Assembly (NCBI GenBank): GCA_018970445.1
Contig: JAGWWF010000005.1
Coordinates: forward strand, 1-64,000
Source of the DNA: Alphaproteobacteria bacterium
GTDB lineage: Bacteria > Pseudomonadota > Alphaproteobacteria > Sphingomonadales > Sphingomonadaceae
Length of the DNA: 64,000 bases
Direction: 5' to 3'
Part shown: positions 44,373 to 54,201 of the stretch, in pieces
Position numbering within the stretch: the stretch's first letter is position 1
Layout of the letters: every line of letters starts with the position of its first letter
Translations under genes and position numbers: made by a program
The notes under the pieces: generated by a model
What the model was told of the DNA's origin: nothing
Seen by the model: only the letters and a program-made list of their open reading frames with translations
Databases searched by the model: none

Positions 44373-45233
44373 TCAGCCCTCGCGCTTCACCTGCGCCTCG
44401 CGCCAGGCCAGATAGATGGTGGACGCCAGGATCAGCGCGCCGCCGGCCAGCGTGAACGCATCATAGCGTTCATCGAACAACAGCACCCCGGCCGCGGTGA
44501 CCAGGCCAAAGCGGACGAAATCCAGCGGCAGCACCGCCGAGGCTTCGGACAGGGCAAAGGCGCGGGTGAGGGTGAGCTGGCCGATGGCGGCCGCAGCGCC
44601 AATGCCGGCCAGGAGACCCCACACCGCCGGCGGCGGCGCGGCCCACACGAACAGCGCAACCAGCAGGCTGGGCAGGCAGGTGAGGATGAAGGTCCAGGCG
44701 GCCACCGCGCGCGCGTCATCCACCCCCACCAGGCTGCGCATCGCCACGATCGAATATCCCGTGGCCACCGCCGACACGATCGCGGCCACGATTCCGGCCG
44801 AAATCGGCACGCTGCCCGGCCGCAGCACCAGCAGCATGCCGGCAAAGCCCAGCGCCAGCGCCACCATGCGCCGCGCCCGGATGCGCTCCCCCAGCACCAG
44901 CACCGCGCCCAGCGTGCCGAACAAGGGCGCGGTGTAGTTGATCGCCAGCACATCGGCCAGGGGCGCGTTGGCCACGGCATAGAAGGTGCCCATGGTGGCG
45001 ATGAAGCCAGAGGTGGCACGGCCCAGATGCACGCGCAGCCGATCCCGCCGGATCAGGCCGGGGGTGCCCAGCAGCATCGGCATCAGCAAGATCAAACCAA
45101 TGAAATTGCGAAAGAAAACCAGTTCAAAACTGTGCAGATAGGCCGCTGCATAGCGGATCATCACCCACATCGCTGCAAAGGCGCAGCAGGACAGGATGAA
45201 CCAGGCGGGGCCAGAACGGGCAAGACGGTGCAC
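44373..45233 (-). CDS. EamA/DMT-family transporter
   Basis: A 286-aa inner-membrane protein with about ten hydrophobic helices in two EamA halves, e.g. FFRNFIGLILLMPMLL and LAINYTAPLFGTLGAVLVLGE in the first and LPLDFVRFGLVTAAGVLLFDE in the second. DMT proteins export amino acids, nucleosides or other metabolites. Substrate unknown. It lies between dnaA and the SDR gene, all leftward. Confidence 0.82.
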   Translation of the reverse strand: MHRLARSGPAWFILSCCAFAAMWVMIRYAAAYLHSFELVFFRNFIGLILLMPMLLGTPGLIRRDRLRVHLGRATSGFIATMGTFYAVANAPLADVLAINYTAPLFGTLGAVLVLGERIRARRMVALALGFAGMLLVLRPGSVPISAGIVAAIVSAVATGYSIVAMRSLVGVDDARAVAAWTFILTCLPSLLVALFVWAAPPPAVWGLLAGIGAAAAIGQLTLTRAFALSEASAVLPLDFVRFGLVTAAGVLLFDERYDAFTLAGGALILASTIYLAWREAQVKREG

Positions 45234-45271
45234 CCGCCCCGGTTACGCCGTTGCCGGGCCGCTGGAAAGCC

Positions 45272-46678
45272 TCAGCCGTCGAGCAGGCGCGCCAGCGTCG
45301 CCACATCGCTGTCGATCTCGCGATCCTGGGCGCGCAATTGCTCCACCTTCTTCACCGCGTGCATCACCGTGGTGTGATCGCGATTGCCAAAGCGGCGGCC
45401 GATTTCGGGCAGGGAACGCGGCGTCATCTTCTTGGCCAGATACATGGCGATCTGGCGCGGCCGGGCCACTTCACGGGCGCGGCGTTCCGACAGCAGATCC
45501 GACAGGCGCAGGCCATAATATTCCGCCACCTTGCGCTGGATCTCGTCGATGGTCAGCTTCTTCTCGTGGGCGCGCAGCAGATCGGCCAGCGTTTCGCGGG
45601 TGAAGTCCAGCGTGATCGGCTTGCCGATCAGCAAGGCAAAAGCGGTGACGCGGTTGAGTGCGCCTTCCAGTTCGCGCACATTGGCGGTGATCTTGCGGGC
45701 CAGAAATTCCACAACATCATCAGGCACCTGCACCCGGCTGCCCAGCGTTGCCACCTTGGCCTGCAAGATGTTCAGCCGCAGCTCGTAATCGGCCGGGTTG
45801 ATATCGGCCACCAGGCCCCAGGCCATGCGCGACAGGATGCGTTCCTGAATGCCTTCCAGATTCTGCGGGCTGCGATCCGCAGTGATCACCAGCCGCTTTC
45901 CGGCGCCGATGATCTCGTTCATCGTGTGGAAGAATTCCTCCTGGGTGGAATCCTTGCCGGCGATGAACTGCACATCGTCGATCATCAGCAGATCAACCGA
46001 GCGCAGGCGCTGCTTGAAGCTGATCGTGTCCTTGGCACGCATGGCGGCCATGAACTCCACCATGAATTTTTCGGCCGACAGATAGGCGACACGGGCCTGG
46101 GGCTGGCGGGCCAGGAAGGCATTGCCGATGGCGTGCATCAGGTGCGTCTTGCCCAGGCCGGTGGGGCCATGCAGGAACAGCGGATTGAAGCCGGGCGCGC
46201 CCGGTTCCGCCATGGTGAGCGCGGCGTTGTAGGCCAGCTCATTGGCCTTGCCGACGATGAAATTGTCAAAGCTGTAGCGGGCGTCGACGGGCAGCGGCTG
46301 GTTGGCGGCCACTGGCACCACCACGCGCGGGGCAGCCGCGGCAGCCATAGGGCTGGCCGCGGTGATGCTCACCCGGCGCAGGGCCGGATTGAGACTGGCA
46401 AAATGCCGGCGCAGCGAATCGCCAAAATTGTTGTTCACCCAATCGGCATCAAACGCCGACGGGGCGGCCAGCCGCACCAGATCGCCCTCGCAGCCCAGGA
46501 TGGCCACAGAAGCCAGCCAGGCATCAAAGGCATGATCCCCCGCTTCCTGACGCAGATTGCTGCGCACGCGCTGCCACAGATCGCGCATGGCCGGATCCAC
46601 CGCGCTCGCCGGCGGCACGAATGCAGGCGAACCCAAGGATGCAGAAACAACTGCGCCTGACACAACAACTCCTTCCAT
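45272..46678 (-). CDS. dnaA: Chromosomal replication initiator DnaA
   Basis: A 468-aa AAA+ initiator. N-terminal oligomerisation domain (about 31-100) with MRDLWQRVRSNL; Walker A GPTGLGKT (171-178); Walker B LLMIDDVQF; sensor region and arginine-containing box; DNA-binding domain IV with the signature NRDHTTVMHAVKK. The first 30 residues are extra relative to many DnaA proteins, so initiation at a later codon is possible. rpsT lies upstream in the same direction, as in Caulobacter. Confidence 0.97.
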   Translation of the reverse strand: MEGVVVSGAVVSASLGSPAFVPPASAVDPAMRDLWQRVRSNLRQEAGDHAFDAWLASVAILGCEGDLVRLAAPSAFDADWVNNNFGDSLRRHFASLNPALRRVSITAASPMAAAAAPRVVVPVAANQPLPVDARYSFDNFIVGKANELAYNAALTMAEPGAPGFNPLFLHGPTGLGKTHLMHAIGNAFLARQPQARVAYLSAEKFMVEFMAAMRAKDTISFKQRLRSVDLLMIDDVQFIAGKDSTQEEFFHTMNEIIGAGKRLVITADRSPQNLEGIQERILSRMAWGLVADINPADYELRLNILQAKVATLGSRVQVPDDVVEFLARKITANVRELEGALNRVTAFALLIGKPITLDFTRETLADLLRAHEKKLTIDEIQRKVAEYYGLRLSDLLSERRAREVARPRQIAMYLAKKMTPRSLPEIGRRFGNRDHTTVMHAVKKVEQLRAQDREIDSDVATLARLLDG

Positions 46679-47214
46679 CGCCCCCGCCGACCGGCCTGGC
46701 CCCCACGCCCGCCGGTCGCAACTCCCCGATCAGCGCCCACCGATTGACTGGTCGCAACAAGGCAACCACGCCAAATCCCGGGCGCAGCACAACACATCAT
46801 CCATCGACTGGAACACCGGAGCGCTCATCGCGCCAACCGGCCCACACCGGCATTCAGATAAGCGTGGCTGTGTGACAGGAGCAAGCGAACAAATTCCATC
46901 CACGTCGAATTTTCGGGATTGACACAGCTGTGGACAGGCCCCCTTCGAAGGCCAATTATATATCTGATATTAAACGCTTTTATCGTTCATGCCGACTGAT
47001 TCTCGCAAGGCAGATGACAGCCAAGTCATTGGATTTTTTGTGTCAATGTGATGACAGGGTGATGACAGGAACCTGCATCAGCCAATGCGATTTCTGGTGC
47101 GATTTCGGGCCGCCGCAGACGGCGATGGGATGGACAGGCCATGGGGAAGGCGAATTCGGACCCGAATCAGCCAGGGCAACGATTCGGCGCAGAACCCAAA
47201 AGGACCGACACGCG
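46679..47214. promoter_or_regulatory. dnaA upstream region, AT-rich patch and short repeats
   Basis: No gene is seen in this 536-bp gap. An AT-rich stretch at 46951-46990 contains TATAAT on the dnaA strand (46960-46955) with no clear -35. GATGACAG occurs at 47013-47020, 47050-47057 and 47061-47068, with TGTGACAG at 46871-46878. TGTGGACAG (46930-46938 region) is a two-mismatch DnaA-box-like word, too weak to call an origin. The long leader suggests regulated dnaA transcription. Confidence 0.5.
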
Positions 47215-47243
47215 AAAAAGGCCCGGTCAGATGGCCGGGCCTT
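47215..47243 (-). terminator. Terminator of rpsT
   Basis: On the minus strand AAGGCCCGG pairs with CCGGGCCTT (47243-47235 with 47226-47218), followed by TTTCGCG. It lies about 40 bp after the rpsT stop and separates rpsT from the dnaA leader. Confidence 0.82.
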
Positions 47244-47284
47244 CAGACGCAATTGGCGGCAAGCCGATCGGCTTACCGGGCTGA

Positions 47285-47551
47285 TCAGGCGGTCAATGCC
47301 TTCACGCGACCAGCCAGACGGCTGATCTTGCGGGCAACCGTGTTCTTGTGCAGCACGCCCTTGGCCACGCCGCGCATCATCTCCGGCTGGGCTGCCTTCA
47401 GGGCATCGGCGGCCGCAGCGGCATCGCCCGCCGCCAGGCTGGCTTCCACCTTCTTGACGAAGGTGCGGATGCGGCTGACGCGCGCCTTGTTGACGGCGGC
47501 GCGGCGAGCGTTGCGACGGATGCGCTTTTCAGCCTGGGGCGTGTTGGCCAT
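47285..47551 (-). CDS. rpsT: 30S ribosomal protein S20
   Basis: An 88-aa, Lys/Arg/Ala-rich helical protein that binds 16S r[36 protein letters not shown] and [19 protein letters not shown] are the standard bS20 segments. The start at 47551 gives the canonical N-terminus; a longer frame seven codons upstream is not needed. Confidence 0.97.
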   Translation of the reverse strand: MANTPQAEKRIRRNARRAAVNKARVSRIRTFVKKVEASLAAGDAAAAADALKAAQPEMMRGVAKGVLHKNTVARKISRLAGRVKALTA

Positions 47552-47646
47552 TGGGTTCCTGCAGTCGGTCAATCAAAGGGAAATCGGCCCGAACCCGTTG
47601 GTCCGGTACCGGAAGACGAGCGCCATAGTGGAGGCGGGCGCGCCGG

Positions 47647-48468
47647 TCAAGCCTTTGGCTGGCACGCCGGGCAGAAGAAGCTGGAGCGGCCGGACTGCAC
47701 GATGCGCGCCACATCGCTGCCACAGGCGGTGCACGCCGCCCCCTCCCGGCCATAGACCGCGAACTCCTTCTGGAAATAGCCCAAGGTGCCATCGGGTGCC
47801 GCATGATCGCGCAGGGTGGAGCCACCGGCGGCGATGGCCTCCTCCAGCACGGCGGGAATCGCCAGCCACAGCCGCTTGAGCTGCGCCGGCCTCACCTGGC
47901 CGCCCGGCGTTTCGGGGTGGATACCGGCCCGGAACAGCGCTTCGCACACATAGATGTTGCCCAGCCCGGCAATCAGCCGCTGATCAAGCAGGATGGCCTT
48001 GGCCGGGGCCAGGCGATCGGCAAAGATGGCCTTGAGCAGCGGCAGGCCATAATCCGGCCCCAGCGGTTCCGGCCCGATGCCGGCGATCAGCGGATGCGTC
48101 GCCAGATCGGCGGTGGCGACCAGATCAAGGCTGCCAAAGCGGCGGGCATCGTTGAACGCCACCACCCGGCCATTGCCGGTTTCGAACACGACATGATCGT
48201 GCCTGGCCAGGCCGTCGGGATCCACCCGCATCCGCCCCGACATGCCCAGATGGATGATCAGCGTGTCGCCGCGATCAATGGCAACCAGACCATATTTGGC
48301 CCGGCGGCCCAGATGCACCACCGTGGCGCCGGTCAGGCGCTGGCCCAGGCCTTCCGGCAGCGGCCGGCGCAGATCAGGCCGGTTGGCGATCACGCGGGTG
48401 AAGCGCTGGCCCTCCCAAACTGGGGCCAGGCCACGCATCACGGTTTCAACTTCAGGCAGTTCCGGCAT
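47647..48468 (-). CDS. mutM: Formamidopyrimidine-DNA glycosylase
   Basis: A 273-aa bifunctional base-excision enzyme removing 8-oxoguanine. The mature N-terminus PELPEVETVMRGL has the catalytic Pro and Glu; the H2TH helix region is around LLDQRLIAGLGNIYVCEALF; the C-terminal zinc finger is C-x2-C ... C-x2-C in ACTACGSD and FFCPACQ with the conserved Arg in QSGRSSFF. The start at 48468 exposes the required Pro. Divergent from ubiE. Confidence 0.96.
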   Translation of the reverse strand: MPELPEVETVMRGLAPVWEGQRFTRVIANRPDLRRPLPEGLGQRLTGATVVHLGRRAKYGLVAIDRGDTLIIHLGMSGRMRVDPDGLARHDHVVFETGNGRVVAFNDARRFGSLDLVATADLATHPLIAGIGPEPLGPDYGLPLLKAIFADRLAPAKAILLDQRLIAGLGNIYVCEALFRAGIHPETPGGQVRPAQLKRLWLAIPAVLEEAIAAGGSTLRDHAAPDGTLGYFQKEFAVYGREGAACTACGSDVARIVQSGRSSFFCPACQPKA

Positions 48469-48542
48469 GTCCCGCGACATAGGCGGCGTTTGCAAGCCCG
48501 CCAAGCCTCGGCTAAGCCGCAGCCACCCAAAGGAAAGGCCCG

Positions 48543-49274
48543 ATGAGCGAGACCGTCAGCTTCGGCTATGAAGAGGTGGCCCCCGAAGAGAAGACCCGCC
48601 GCGTCGGCGAGGTGTTCCGTTCGGTGGCCAAGCGCTACGACATCATGAATGATCTGATGTCGGCCGGCATGCACCGGGTGTGGAAGGATGATTTCGTCCG
48701 CCAGCTGCGGCCGCGGCCCGGCGAGGCCATTCTCGACATGGCCGGCGGCACCGGCGACATCGCGTTTCGCATCGAGAAATCGGGTGCCAATGTGACGGTC
48801 GCCGACATCAACCCCGCCATGCTGGAAGTGGGCATGGAACGCGCGGCGGAACGGGGCCTGACCAGCCTGGTGTGGCGCGAGGAGAATGCCGAACGCCTCA
48901 GCCTTTCCGATCGCAGCTTCGATGCCTACACCATCGCCTTTGGCATCCGGAACGTCACCGACATTCCGGCCGCCCTGCGCGAGGCGCATCGGGTGCTGCG
49001 CTTTGGTGGCCGCTTCTTCTGTCTGGAATTCTCCACCACGACCTGGCCCGGCTTTGCCGAGGTCTATGACATTTATTCGGAAAGGCTGGTGCCGCGCATC
49101 GGCGAGCTGGTGGCCAAGGATGGCGATTCCTATCGCTATCTGATCGAATCGATCCGCCGCTTTCCCAAGATGCCCGAATTTGCCGCCATGATCGCTGATG
49201 CCGGCTTTGCCCAGGTGCGCCATCGCCCGATCCTGGGCGGCGCCGTGGCCATTCATTCGGGCTGGAAGATCTGA
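48543..49274 (+). CDS. ubiE: Ubiquinone/menaquinone C-methyltransferase
   Basis: A 243-aa SAM-dependent methyltransferase. The SAM loop [15 protein letters not shown], the [18 protein letters not shown]-terminal motif and the [21 protein letters not shown] segment (cited in part) are diagnostic of UbiE. It methylates the benzoquinol ring in ubiquinone synthesis. ubiB follows two bases after its stop, so they form an operon. Confidence 0.96.
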   Translation: MSETVSFGYEEVAPEEKTRRVGEVFRSVAKRYDIMNDLMSAGMHRVWKDDFVRQLRPRPGEAILDMAGGTGDIAFRIEKSGANVTVADINPAMLEVGMERAAERGLTSLVWREENAERLSLSDRSFDAYTIAFGIRNVTDIPAALREAHRVLRFGGRFFCLEFSTTTWPGFAEVYDIYSERLVPRIGELVAKDGDSYRYLIESIRRFPKMPEFAAMIADAGFAQVRHRPILGGAVAIHSGWKI

Positions 49275-49276
49275 CC

Positions 49277-50815
49277 TTGCGGGCACCGCTGCATCTGTGG
49301 CGTCTGCTGGTCTGGGGCCGCCGCATGGCGCGCCACGGCGTGTTGCGCCCGTTCGAGGATCGGCGGCTGCCCTGGGCGATCAGGCTGGTCGCGCGCATCG
49401 CCCGTCTGGGCGCCCGCGCCCCGCAAACCCCTGATTTTGCTGGTGGCCTTGCCGCAGTTGGCGCGGCAGCCATCAAATTGGGCCAGGCGCTGGCCACCCG
49501 GCCCGATCTGATCGGCGTGGCCGCTGCCTCCGATCTGGCCCGCCTGCAGGATCAGTTGCCGCCCGCCCCGTTCAGCGCCATCGAGGGCCAGCTGAACGCC
49601 GCCTGCGGCGGCGACTGGAAACGCCAGTTCCGTTCGATCGAAGCCGAGGCAGTGGGTGCCGCCTCCATCGCCCAGGTGCACAAGGGCATCACCAGCGACG
49701 GCCGCAGCGTGGCGATCAAGCTGCTGCGCCCCGGCATCGAGGCCGAGGTCGCCTCGGCGCTGGCCACCTTTGAATGGGGCGCCGGCCATCTGGAAACGCT
49801 GGGCGGCGAATTTGCCCGGCTGCGCCCGCGCGCTGTCATCGCCACCTTCCGCAGCTGGATCGAGGCCGAGCTTGACTTGCGCCGCGAGGCGGCCAACGCC
49901 TCGGAACTGGCCGAAATCCTGGCCGGCGAACCGGATTTCGTCGTGCCGCAGGTGGACTGGCAGCGCTCCAGCCGCCGCTGCCTGGTGATCGACTGGATCG
50001 ACGGGGTGAAATTGTCCGACACCGCCGCCATCGCCGCCCTCCCGGTGGACCGGCCGCACCTGGCCAAGGTGCTGGTCAACGGCTTTCTGGCCCAGGCCAT
50101 CGCCAAGGGCTTTTTCCATGCCGACATGCACCAGGGCAATCTGTTCCTGATCCCGCCCGGCAACGCCTGTGACCATGCCCGCATCGGCGTGATCGATTTT
50201 GGCATCATGGGCCGCATCAACCGCCGCGCCCGGCTGTATCTGGCTGAAATATTGCACGGATTGGTGACGGGCAATTATGCCCGCGTCGCCGAAATCCATT
50301 TCGAGGCGGGCTATGTGCCGCCACACCACAATCCGGCGGCCTTTGCCACCGCCCTGCGCGCCGTGGGGGAACCCATCCGCGGCCGCAAGGCCCGCGACAT
50401 TTCCATCACCGACATGCTGGAAGGCCTGTTCGGCATTACCCGCAGTTTCGACATGCCGGTGCAGCCACACCTGCTGCTGCTGCAAAAGACGATGGTGATG
50501 GTCGAAGGCGTCGCGCTCACCATCGATCCGCATGTCAACATGTGGGAAGTGGCCGAGCCCTATGTGCGCGACTGGGTGCGCGACGAAATGGGGCCAGAGG
50601 CAGTGATCGCCGATCAATTGGTGTTGAATGCCAGAGCCCTGGCGCAGTTGCCGCGGCTGTTCCGGCAATGGGTGGCCGACAATCCGATGCCCGGCGCCGC
50701 GCCGCCGCAACCACCCTTGCCGCCACTGCCGCAACGCAGCCCGGCCGGCTGGTCCACACCCTGGCTGCTGCTGGCAGCGGGGCTGGGGGCGGGCGTGGCG
50801 GTGCTGCTGGGGTGA
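49277..50815 (+). CDS. ubiB: Ubiquinone biosynthesis protein UbiB
   Basis: A 512-aa atypical protein kinase/ATPase of the ABC1/ADCK/UbiB family. AAAIKLGQALATRPDLIG contains the family KxGQ motif, AEAVGAASIAQVHKG has the A-rich nucleotide loop, and the catalytic-like stretch FFHADMHQGNLF and GVIDFGIMGR are present. The C-terminus holds a hydrophobic anchor (LLLAAGLGAGVAVLLG). Start is TTG directly after ubiE. Confidence 0.92.
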   Translation: MRAPLHLWRLLVWGRRMARHGVLRPFEDRRLPWAIRLVARIARLGARAPQTPDFAGGLAAVGAAAIKLGQALATRPDLIGVAAASDLARLQDQLPPAPFSAIEGQLNAACGGDWKRQFRSIEAEAVGAASIAQVHKGITSDGRSVAIKLLRPGIEAEVASALATFEWGAGHLETLGGEFARLRPRAVIATFRSWIEAELDLRREAANASELAEILAGEPDFVVPQVDWQRSSRRCLVIDWIDGVKLSDTAAIAALPVDRPHLAKVLVNGFLAQAIAKGFFHADMHQGNLFLIPPGNACDHARIGVIDFGIMGRINRRARLYLAEILHGLVTGNYARVAEIHFEAGYVPPHHNPAAFATALRAVGEPIRGRKARDISITDMLEGLFGITRSFDMPVQPHLLLLQKTMVMVEGVALTIDPHVNMWEVAEPYVRDWVRDEMGPEAVIADQLVLNARALAQLPRLFRQWVADNPMPGAAPPQPPLPPLPQRSPAGWSTPWLLLAAGLGAGVAVLLG

Positions 50816-50855
50816 AGCCTTGCACGGCCCGCCGGTTCGGCCTATGGCCGCGCGC

Positions 50856-51086
50856 ATGATCGTCAATGTCACCGTCACCCTCAAGAATGGCGTGCTCGAC
50901 CCGCAGGGCCGGGCCATTGCAGCGGCCCTGAAGGGCCTGGGCTTCGACGGGGTGGCCGATGCCAGGGTCGGCAAGCTGATCGTGCTGGACGTGGCCGAGG
51001 GCACTTCGCGCGAAACCATTGAATACATGGCAAAACAACTGCTGGCCAACACGGTGATCGAGAATTTCCGGATCGAGATGCCGTGA
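50856..51086 (+). CDS. purS: Phosphoribosylformylglycinamidine synthase, PurS subunit
   Basis: A 76-aa subunit that bridges PurL and PurQ in the fourth step of purine synthesis. [19 protein letters not shown] and [14 protein letters not shown] are typical. A start at 50844 would add four residues. Its stop overlaps the purQ GTG start. purL is found separately at 59801. Confidence 0.95.
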   Translation: MIVNVTVTLKNGVLDPQGRAIAAALKGLGFDGVADARVGKLIVLDVAEGTSRETIEYMAKQLLANTVIENFRIEMP

Positions 51087-51748
51087 AGTCCGCCGTCATC
51101 GTCTTTCCCGGTTCCAACTGCGATCGCGATCTGGCCGATGCCATCGCCAAGGTGACCGGCCACGCCCCGGCGATGATCTGGCACCGCGAGACCATGCTTC
51201 CCGCCAATCTGGATTTCATCGGCGTGCCCGGCGGCTTTTCCTATGGCGACTATCTGCGCTCCGGCGCCATGGCGGCGCGCTCACCGGTGATGCAGGCGGT
51301 GATCAAGGCGGCCGGCGAAGGCCGCGCGGTTCTGGGCATCTGCAACGGTTTTCAAGTGCTTACCGAAGCCGGCCTGTTGCCCGGCGCGCTGATGCGCAAT
51401 GCCGGGCTGAACTTTGTCTGCCGCCAGGTGCGGCTTGATGTTGCCAACAGCCAGTCGGTCTTCACCAGCCTGTATGCGATGGGCGAAACCATCACCATTC
51501 CGGTTGCCCACCATGATGGCAACTACACCGCCGATGCCGCCACGCTGGATCGGCTGGAGGGTGAGGGCCGCGTCGCCTTCCGCTATGCCGAACCGGTCAA
51601 TGGTTCGGCCCGCGACATCGCCGGCATCCTGAGCGAGGATGGCAATGTGCTGGGCATGATGCCCCACCCGGAACGGCTGATCGAAGCCGAACAGGGCGGC
51701 ACCGATGGCCGCCGCCTGTTCGAAGCCGCGATGCTGGCTCTGGCCTGA
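51083..51748 (+). CDS. purQ: Phosphoribosylformylglycinamidine synthase, PurQ subunit
   Basis: A 221-aa class I glutamine amidotransferase giving ammonia to PurL. The nucleophile Cys lies in [19 protein letters not shown], the catalytic His-Glu pair in [10 protein letters not shown], and [13 protein letters not shown] marks the N-terminus. GTG start overlaps purS (GTGA). Small PurQ with PurS shows a three-subunit FGAM synthase. Confidence 0.96.
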   Translation: MKSAVIVFPGSNCDRDLADAIAKVTGHAPAMIWHRETMLPANLDFIGVPGGFSYGDYLRSGAMAARSPVMQAVIKAAGEGRAVLGICNGFQVLTEAGLLPGALMRNAGLNFVCRQVRLDVANSQSVFTSLYAMGETITIPVAHHDGNYTADAATLDRLEGEGRVAFRYAEPVNGSARDIAGILSEDGNVLGMMPHPERLIEAEQGGTDGRRLFEAAMLALA

Positions 51749-51923
51749 AACCTGCCCCATACTGGCGGACAGGCCAACTGATACGGAAGATTTTATTCTT
51801 TCGTTTCAATAATTTACTTTCGAATTTTCGAATATTTCATCCCTGTGACAAACAGGCAGGTTGAGTGCTGGCCCGCGCGGGATTAGCGGCAAAATTGCTG
51901 CTCCCTCGAACAAGGACGCGCCG

Positions 51924-52235
51924 ATGAACGCTCTGGACTTCCCCATTCCGGCCGCCCCCGCCGCCCGGCACCTCACCAGCTTCTGCCTGCTGGCGATCAG
52001 TGCGCTGCTGCTCCAGCTGGTGCTGCGCTTCAACCTTGAGGCCCAGACCCTGCCCGCCAGCGCCGGCGGCAACCTGGCCCATCTCAAGACGCATGGCTTT
52101 GCCGTGCTGCTGGGCGTGATGGCCATGCTCAACATCGCCTGGTTCCGCGCGCTGATCCGCGTGCAGGCTGCCGAATCCCGCCTGAAGGCCCGATCCGTGG
52201 CCGCGCAGCCGAACCGGGTGACCGAAACCCGCTGA
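51924..52235 (+). CDS. Small two-span membrane protein, unknown
   Basis: A 103-aa product with two hydrophobic helices (about 18-36 and 57-78) and a polar, basic C-terminus. I do not recognise a family. CAAGGAC precedes the ATG. The 175 bp upstream is AT-rich for this genome (51781-51838), consistent with a promoter region, but no clear hexamers were assigned. Confidence 0.6.
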   Translation: MNALDFPIPAAPAARHLTSFCLLAISALLLQLVLRFNLEAQTLPASAGGNLAHLKTHGFAVLLGVMAMLNIAWFRALIRVQAAESRLKARSVAAQPNRVTETR

Positions 52236-52353
52236 ACGGTGGCTGCAACCGCGGCCCCGGTGGCGGCAACCCCGATATCGGTGGCCGCATCGGGTCGCGC
52301 CGCTTGCCAGCCGCCCGTGGCCGGCGCATCCATGGCCCCGAAAGGTAACTGCC

Positions 52354-53322
52354 ATGGTCTCGCGCCGCCAGCTTCTTGCCCTGCTGCCCGGCTTGGGCCT
52401 GCCTGTCCTGGGCCTGCCCGCGCCGCTGGCCGCGCAACCAGCGGTTCCGCCGCCAGCCACGCTGCCGGCCACCCCACCCGATCGGCTGGTGCTGCTGGGC
52501 ACCGGCGGCGGCCCCACGCCCAAGGCCTTGCGCGCCGCACCGGCGGCCGCGCTGATGATCGGCGGGCGGCTGCATGTGCTGGATGCCGGCAACGGCGCTG
52601 CCCGCCAGGCCGTGCTGGCCGGCCTGCCGCTGAAATCGCTGGCCCATGTCTGGATCAGCCACCTGCACAATGATCATGTCGCCGATGCCTTCACCCTGCC
52701 CTGGCTGGCGTGGAGCGGCGCGCTGACCAGCCCGATCACCGTCCACGGCCCGGCCGGGCTGGCCCGGATGCGCGCGGGCTGGGAGGAATTCGCCCGCACC
52801 GACATCGAAACCCGCATGGCCGATGAAGGCCGCCCCGATCTGCGCCGTCTGCTGTCCGTGCAGGAAATCGCGCCCGGCGTGTTGCTGAACGAAGCCGGCC
52901 TGACGGTCACCGCCGCCCGCGTGGAGCACCCGCCGCTTGCCGACAGTTTCGCCTTCCGCCTTGACTGGGCCGGCAAGTCGCTGGTCTATTCCGGCGATAC
53001 CGCCCCCTGCCCCGCCCTGATCGCCCTGGCCAGGGGCGCCGACACGCTGGTGCAGGAGGCCATGTATCTGCCCGCGCTTGATCGGCTGATCGCTTCGGAA
53101 TCCAACGCCCCCTCCTTACGCGCACACCTGCTCGCCAGCCACACCACGGCGGAACAGGCCGGTGAAATCGCCGCGGCGGCCGGGGTGAAGCGCCTGATTC
53201 TCACCCACTTCGTGCCCGGCGGAGACGCCAGCATCCGCGACGAGGACTGGCGCAGCGCAGCGGCGATAGCCTTCAAGGGCGAGATCGTGGTGGGGCGGGA
53301 TCTGCTGACGCTGGATTTGTGA
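52354..53322 (+). CDS. Exported MBL-fold metallo-hydrolase
   Basis: A 322-aa metallo-beta-lactamase-fold protein with a signal peptide (VSRRQLLALLPGLGLPVLG...). Metal-binding motifs: SHLHNDHVAD, VEHPPLADSFAF, YSGDTAPCP and, near the end, LTHFVPGG. The architecture fits the arylsulfatase/RNase Z-like branch (AtsA type). Substrate unknown. It is followed convergently by the queuosine-precursor transporter gene. Confidence 0.82.
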   Translation: MVSRRQLLALLPGLGLPVLGLPAPLAAQPAVPPPATLPATPPDRLVLLGTGGGPTPKALRAAPAAALMIGGRLHVLDAGNGAARQAVLAGLPLKSLAHVWISHLHNDHVADAFTLPWLAWSGALTSPITVHGPAGLARMRAGWEEFARTDIETRMADEGRPDLRRLLSVQEIAPGVLLNEAGLTVTAARVEHPPLADSFAFRLDWAGKSLVYSGDTAPCPALIALARGADTLVQEAMYLPALDRLIASESNAPSLRAHLLASHTTAEQAGEIAAAAGVKRLILTHFVPGGDASIRDEDWRSAAAIAFKGEIVVGRDLLTLDL

Positions 53323-53335
53323 GCGAGGGCAGCGA

Positions 53336-54115
53336 TCACACCCGCGTCTTGAACGGGGTGAAATCGGTGCCGGTGTCGAACACGTCCAGCCCTTCGGCGG
53401 CCTTGAACCAGGCGACCACGCGGTAGGTGACGGGCGTGAGCAGGGCTTCCCACAGCACCTTCAAGGCATAGTTGGTGGCCATCACGCCCAGCAGCATCGC
53501 CGGTTCCCACACGCCCCAGAAGGCCAGCGGGTAGAAGATCAGCGTATCCACCCCCTGGCCAACCACGGTGGAGCCGATGGTGCGGGTCCACAGCATCTTG
53601 CCGCCGGTGAGGAGTTTCAGCCGGGCCAGCACGAAGGCATTGGCCATTTCGCCGGCCCAGAAGGCGGCGATGGAGGCCAGGAAGATGCGCGGCACCTGGC
53701 CGAACACCTCGGCCAGCGCGGCCTGGCCTGCCCAGCCGGGATCGGGCGGCAGAGCGACGACGACAAAGCTCATGGTGGCGGCAAAGATCGAAGCGGCAAA
53801 GCCCACCCACACCACGCGGCGCGCGCGGGCAAAGCCATAGACTTCGGTGAGCACATCGCCCAGCACATAGGAGAGCGGGAAGAACAATATGCCCGCGCCA
53901 AAGGTGACCGTGCCCCACAGCGGCAATTCCAGCTGCGCCGGTTTGGCCGCACCGATCATGTTGGAACAGATCAGGATGACGGCAAAGGCCGCCATGCAAT
54001 AATCATAATAGCGCAGCTGGCGGCCCGAAAGGCTGGTGGCGGCAACGGCGCGGATGCCATCGCCCGGCGCGTCGGCAGCGGCCAGCAGGGCCTGATCGGT
54101 GGGGGTGATGCTCAT
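53336..54115 (-). CDS. Queuosine-precursor transporter (YhhQ/VUT1 family)
   Basis: A 259-aa inner-membrane protein with about six spans. LFFPLSYVLGDVLTEVYGFARARR is the hallmark region (cited in part here as SYVLGDVLTEVYG), with AFWAGEMANAFVLARLK and GSTVVGQGVDTLIFY. E. coli YhhQ imports the queuosine precursors preQ0/preQ1. No que genes are adjacent. Start at 54115 gives the expected length. Confidence 0.88.
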   Translation of the reverse strand: MSITPTDQALLAAADAPGDGIRAVAATSLSGRQLRYYDYCMAAFAVILICSNMIGAAKPAQLELPLWGTVTFGAGILFFPLSYVLGDVLTEVYGFARARRVVWVGFAASIFAATMSFVVVALPPDPGWAGQAALAEVFGQVPRIFLASIAAFWAGEMANAFVLARLKLLTGGKMLWTRTIGSTVVGQGVDTLIFYPLAFWGVWEPAMLLGVMATNYALKVLWEALLTPVTYRVVAWFKAAEGLDVFDTGTDFTPFKTRV

Positions 54116-54201
54116 GCCCGGCAGCATAGTGGCTTTGGCGGGCGGCGAAAGGGCGCCAAAATGCGCAGGCAAATGTTCCTGTTTTGTGCTAATTCTCGGC
54201 C

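Noticed and set aside
46679..47214. Calling the gap before dnaA the replication origin
   Set aside because: No cluster of TTATCCACA-type boxes; in related alphaproteobacteria oriC can lie away from dnaA.
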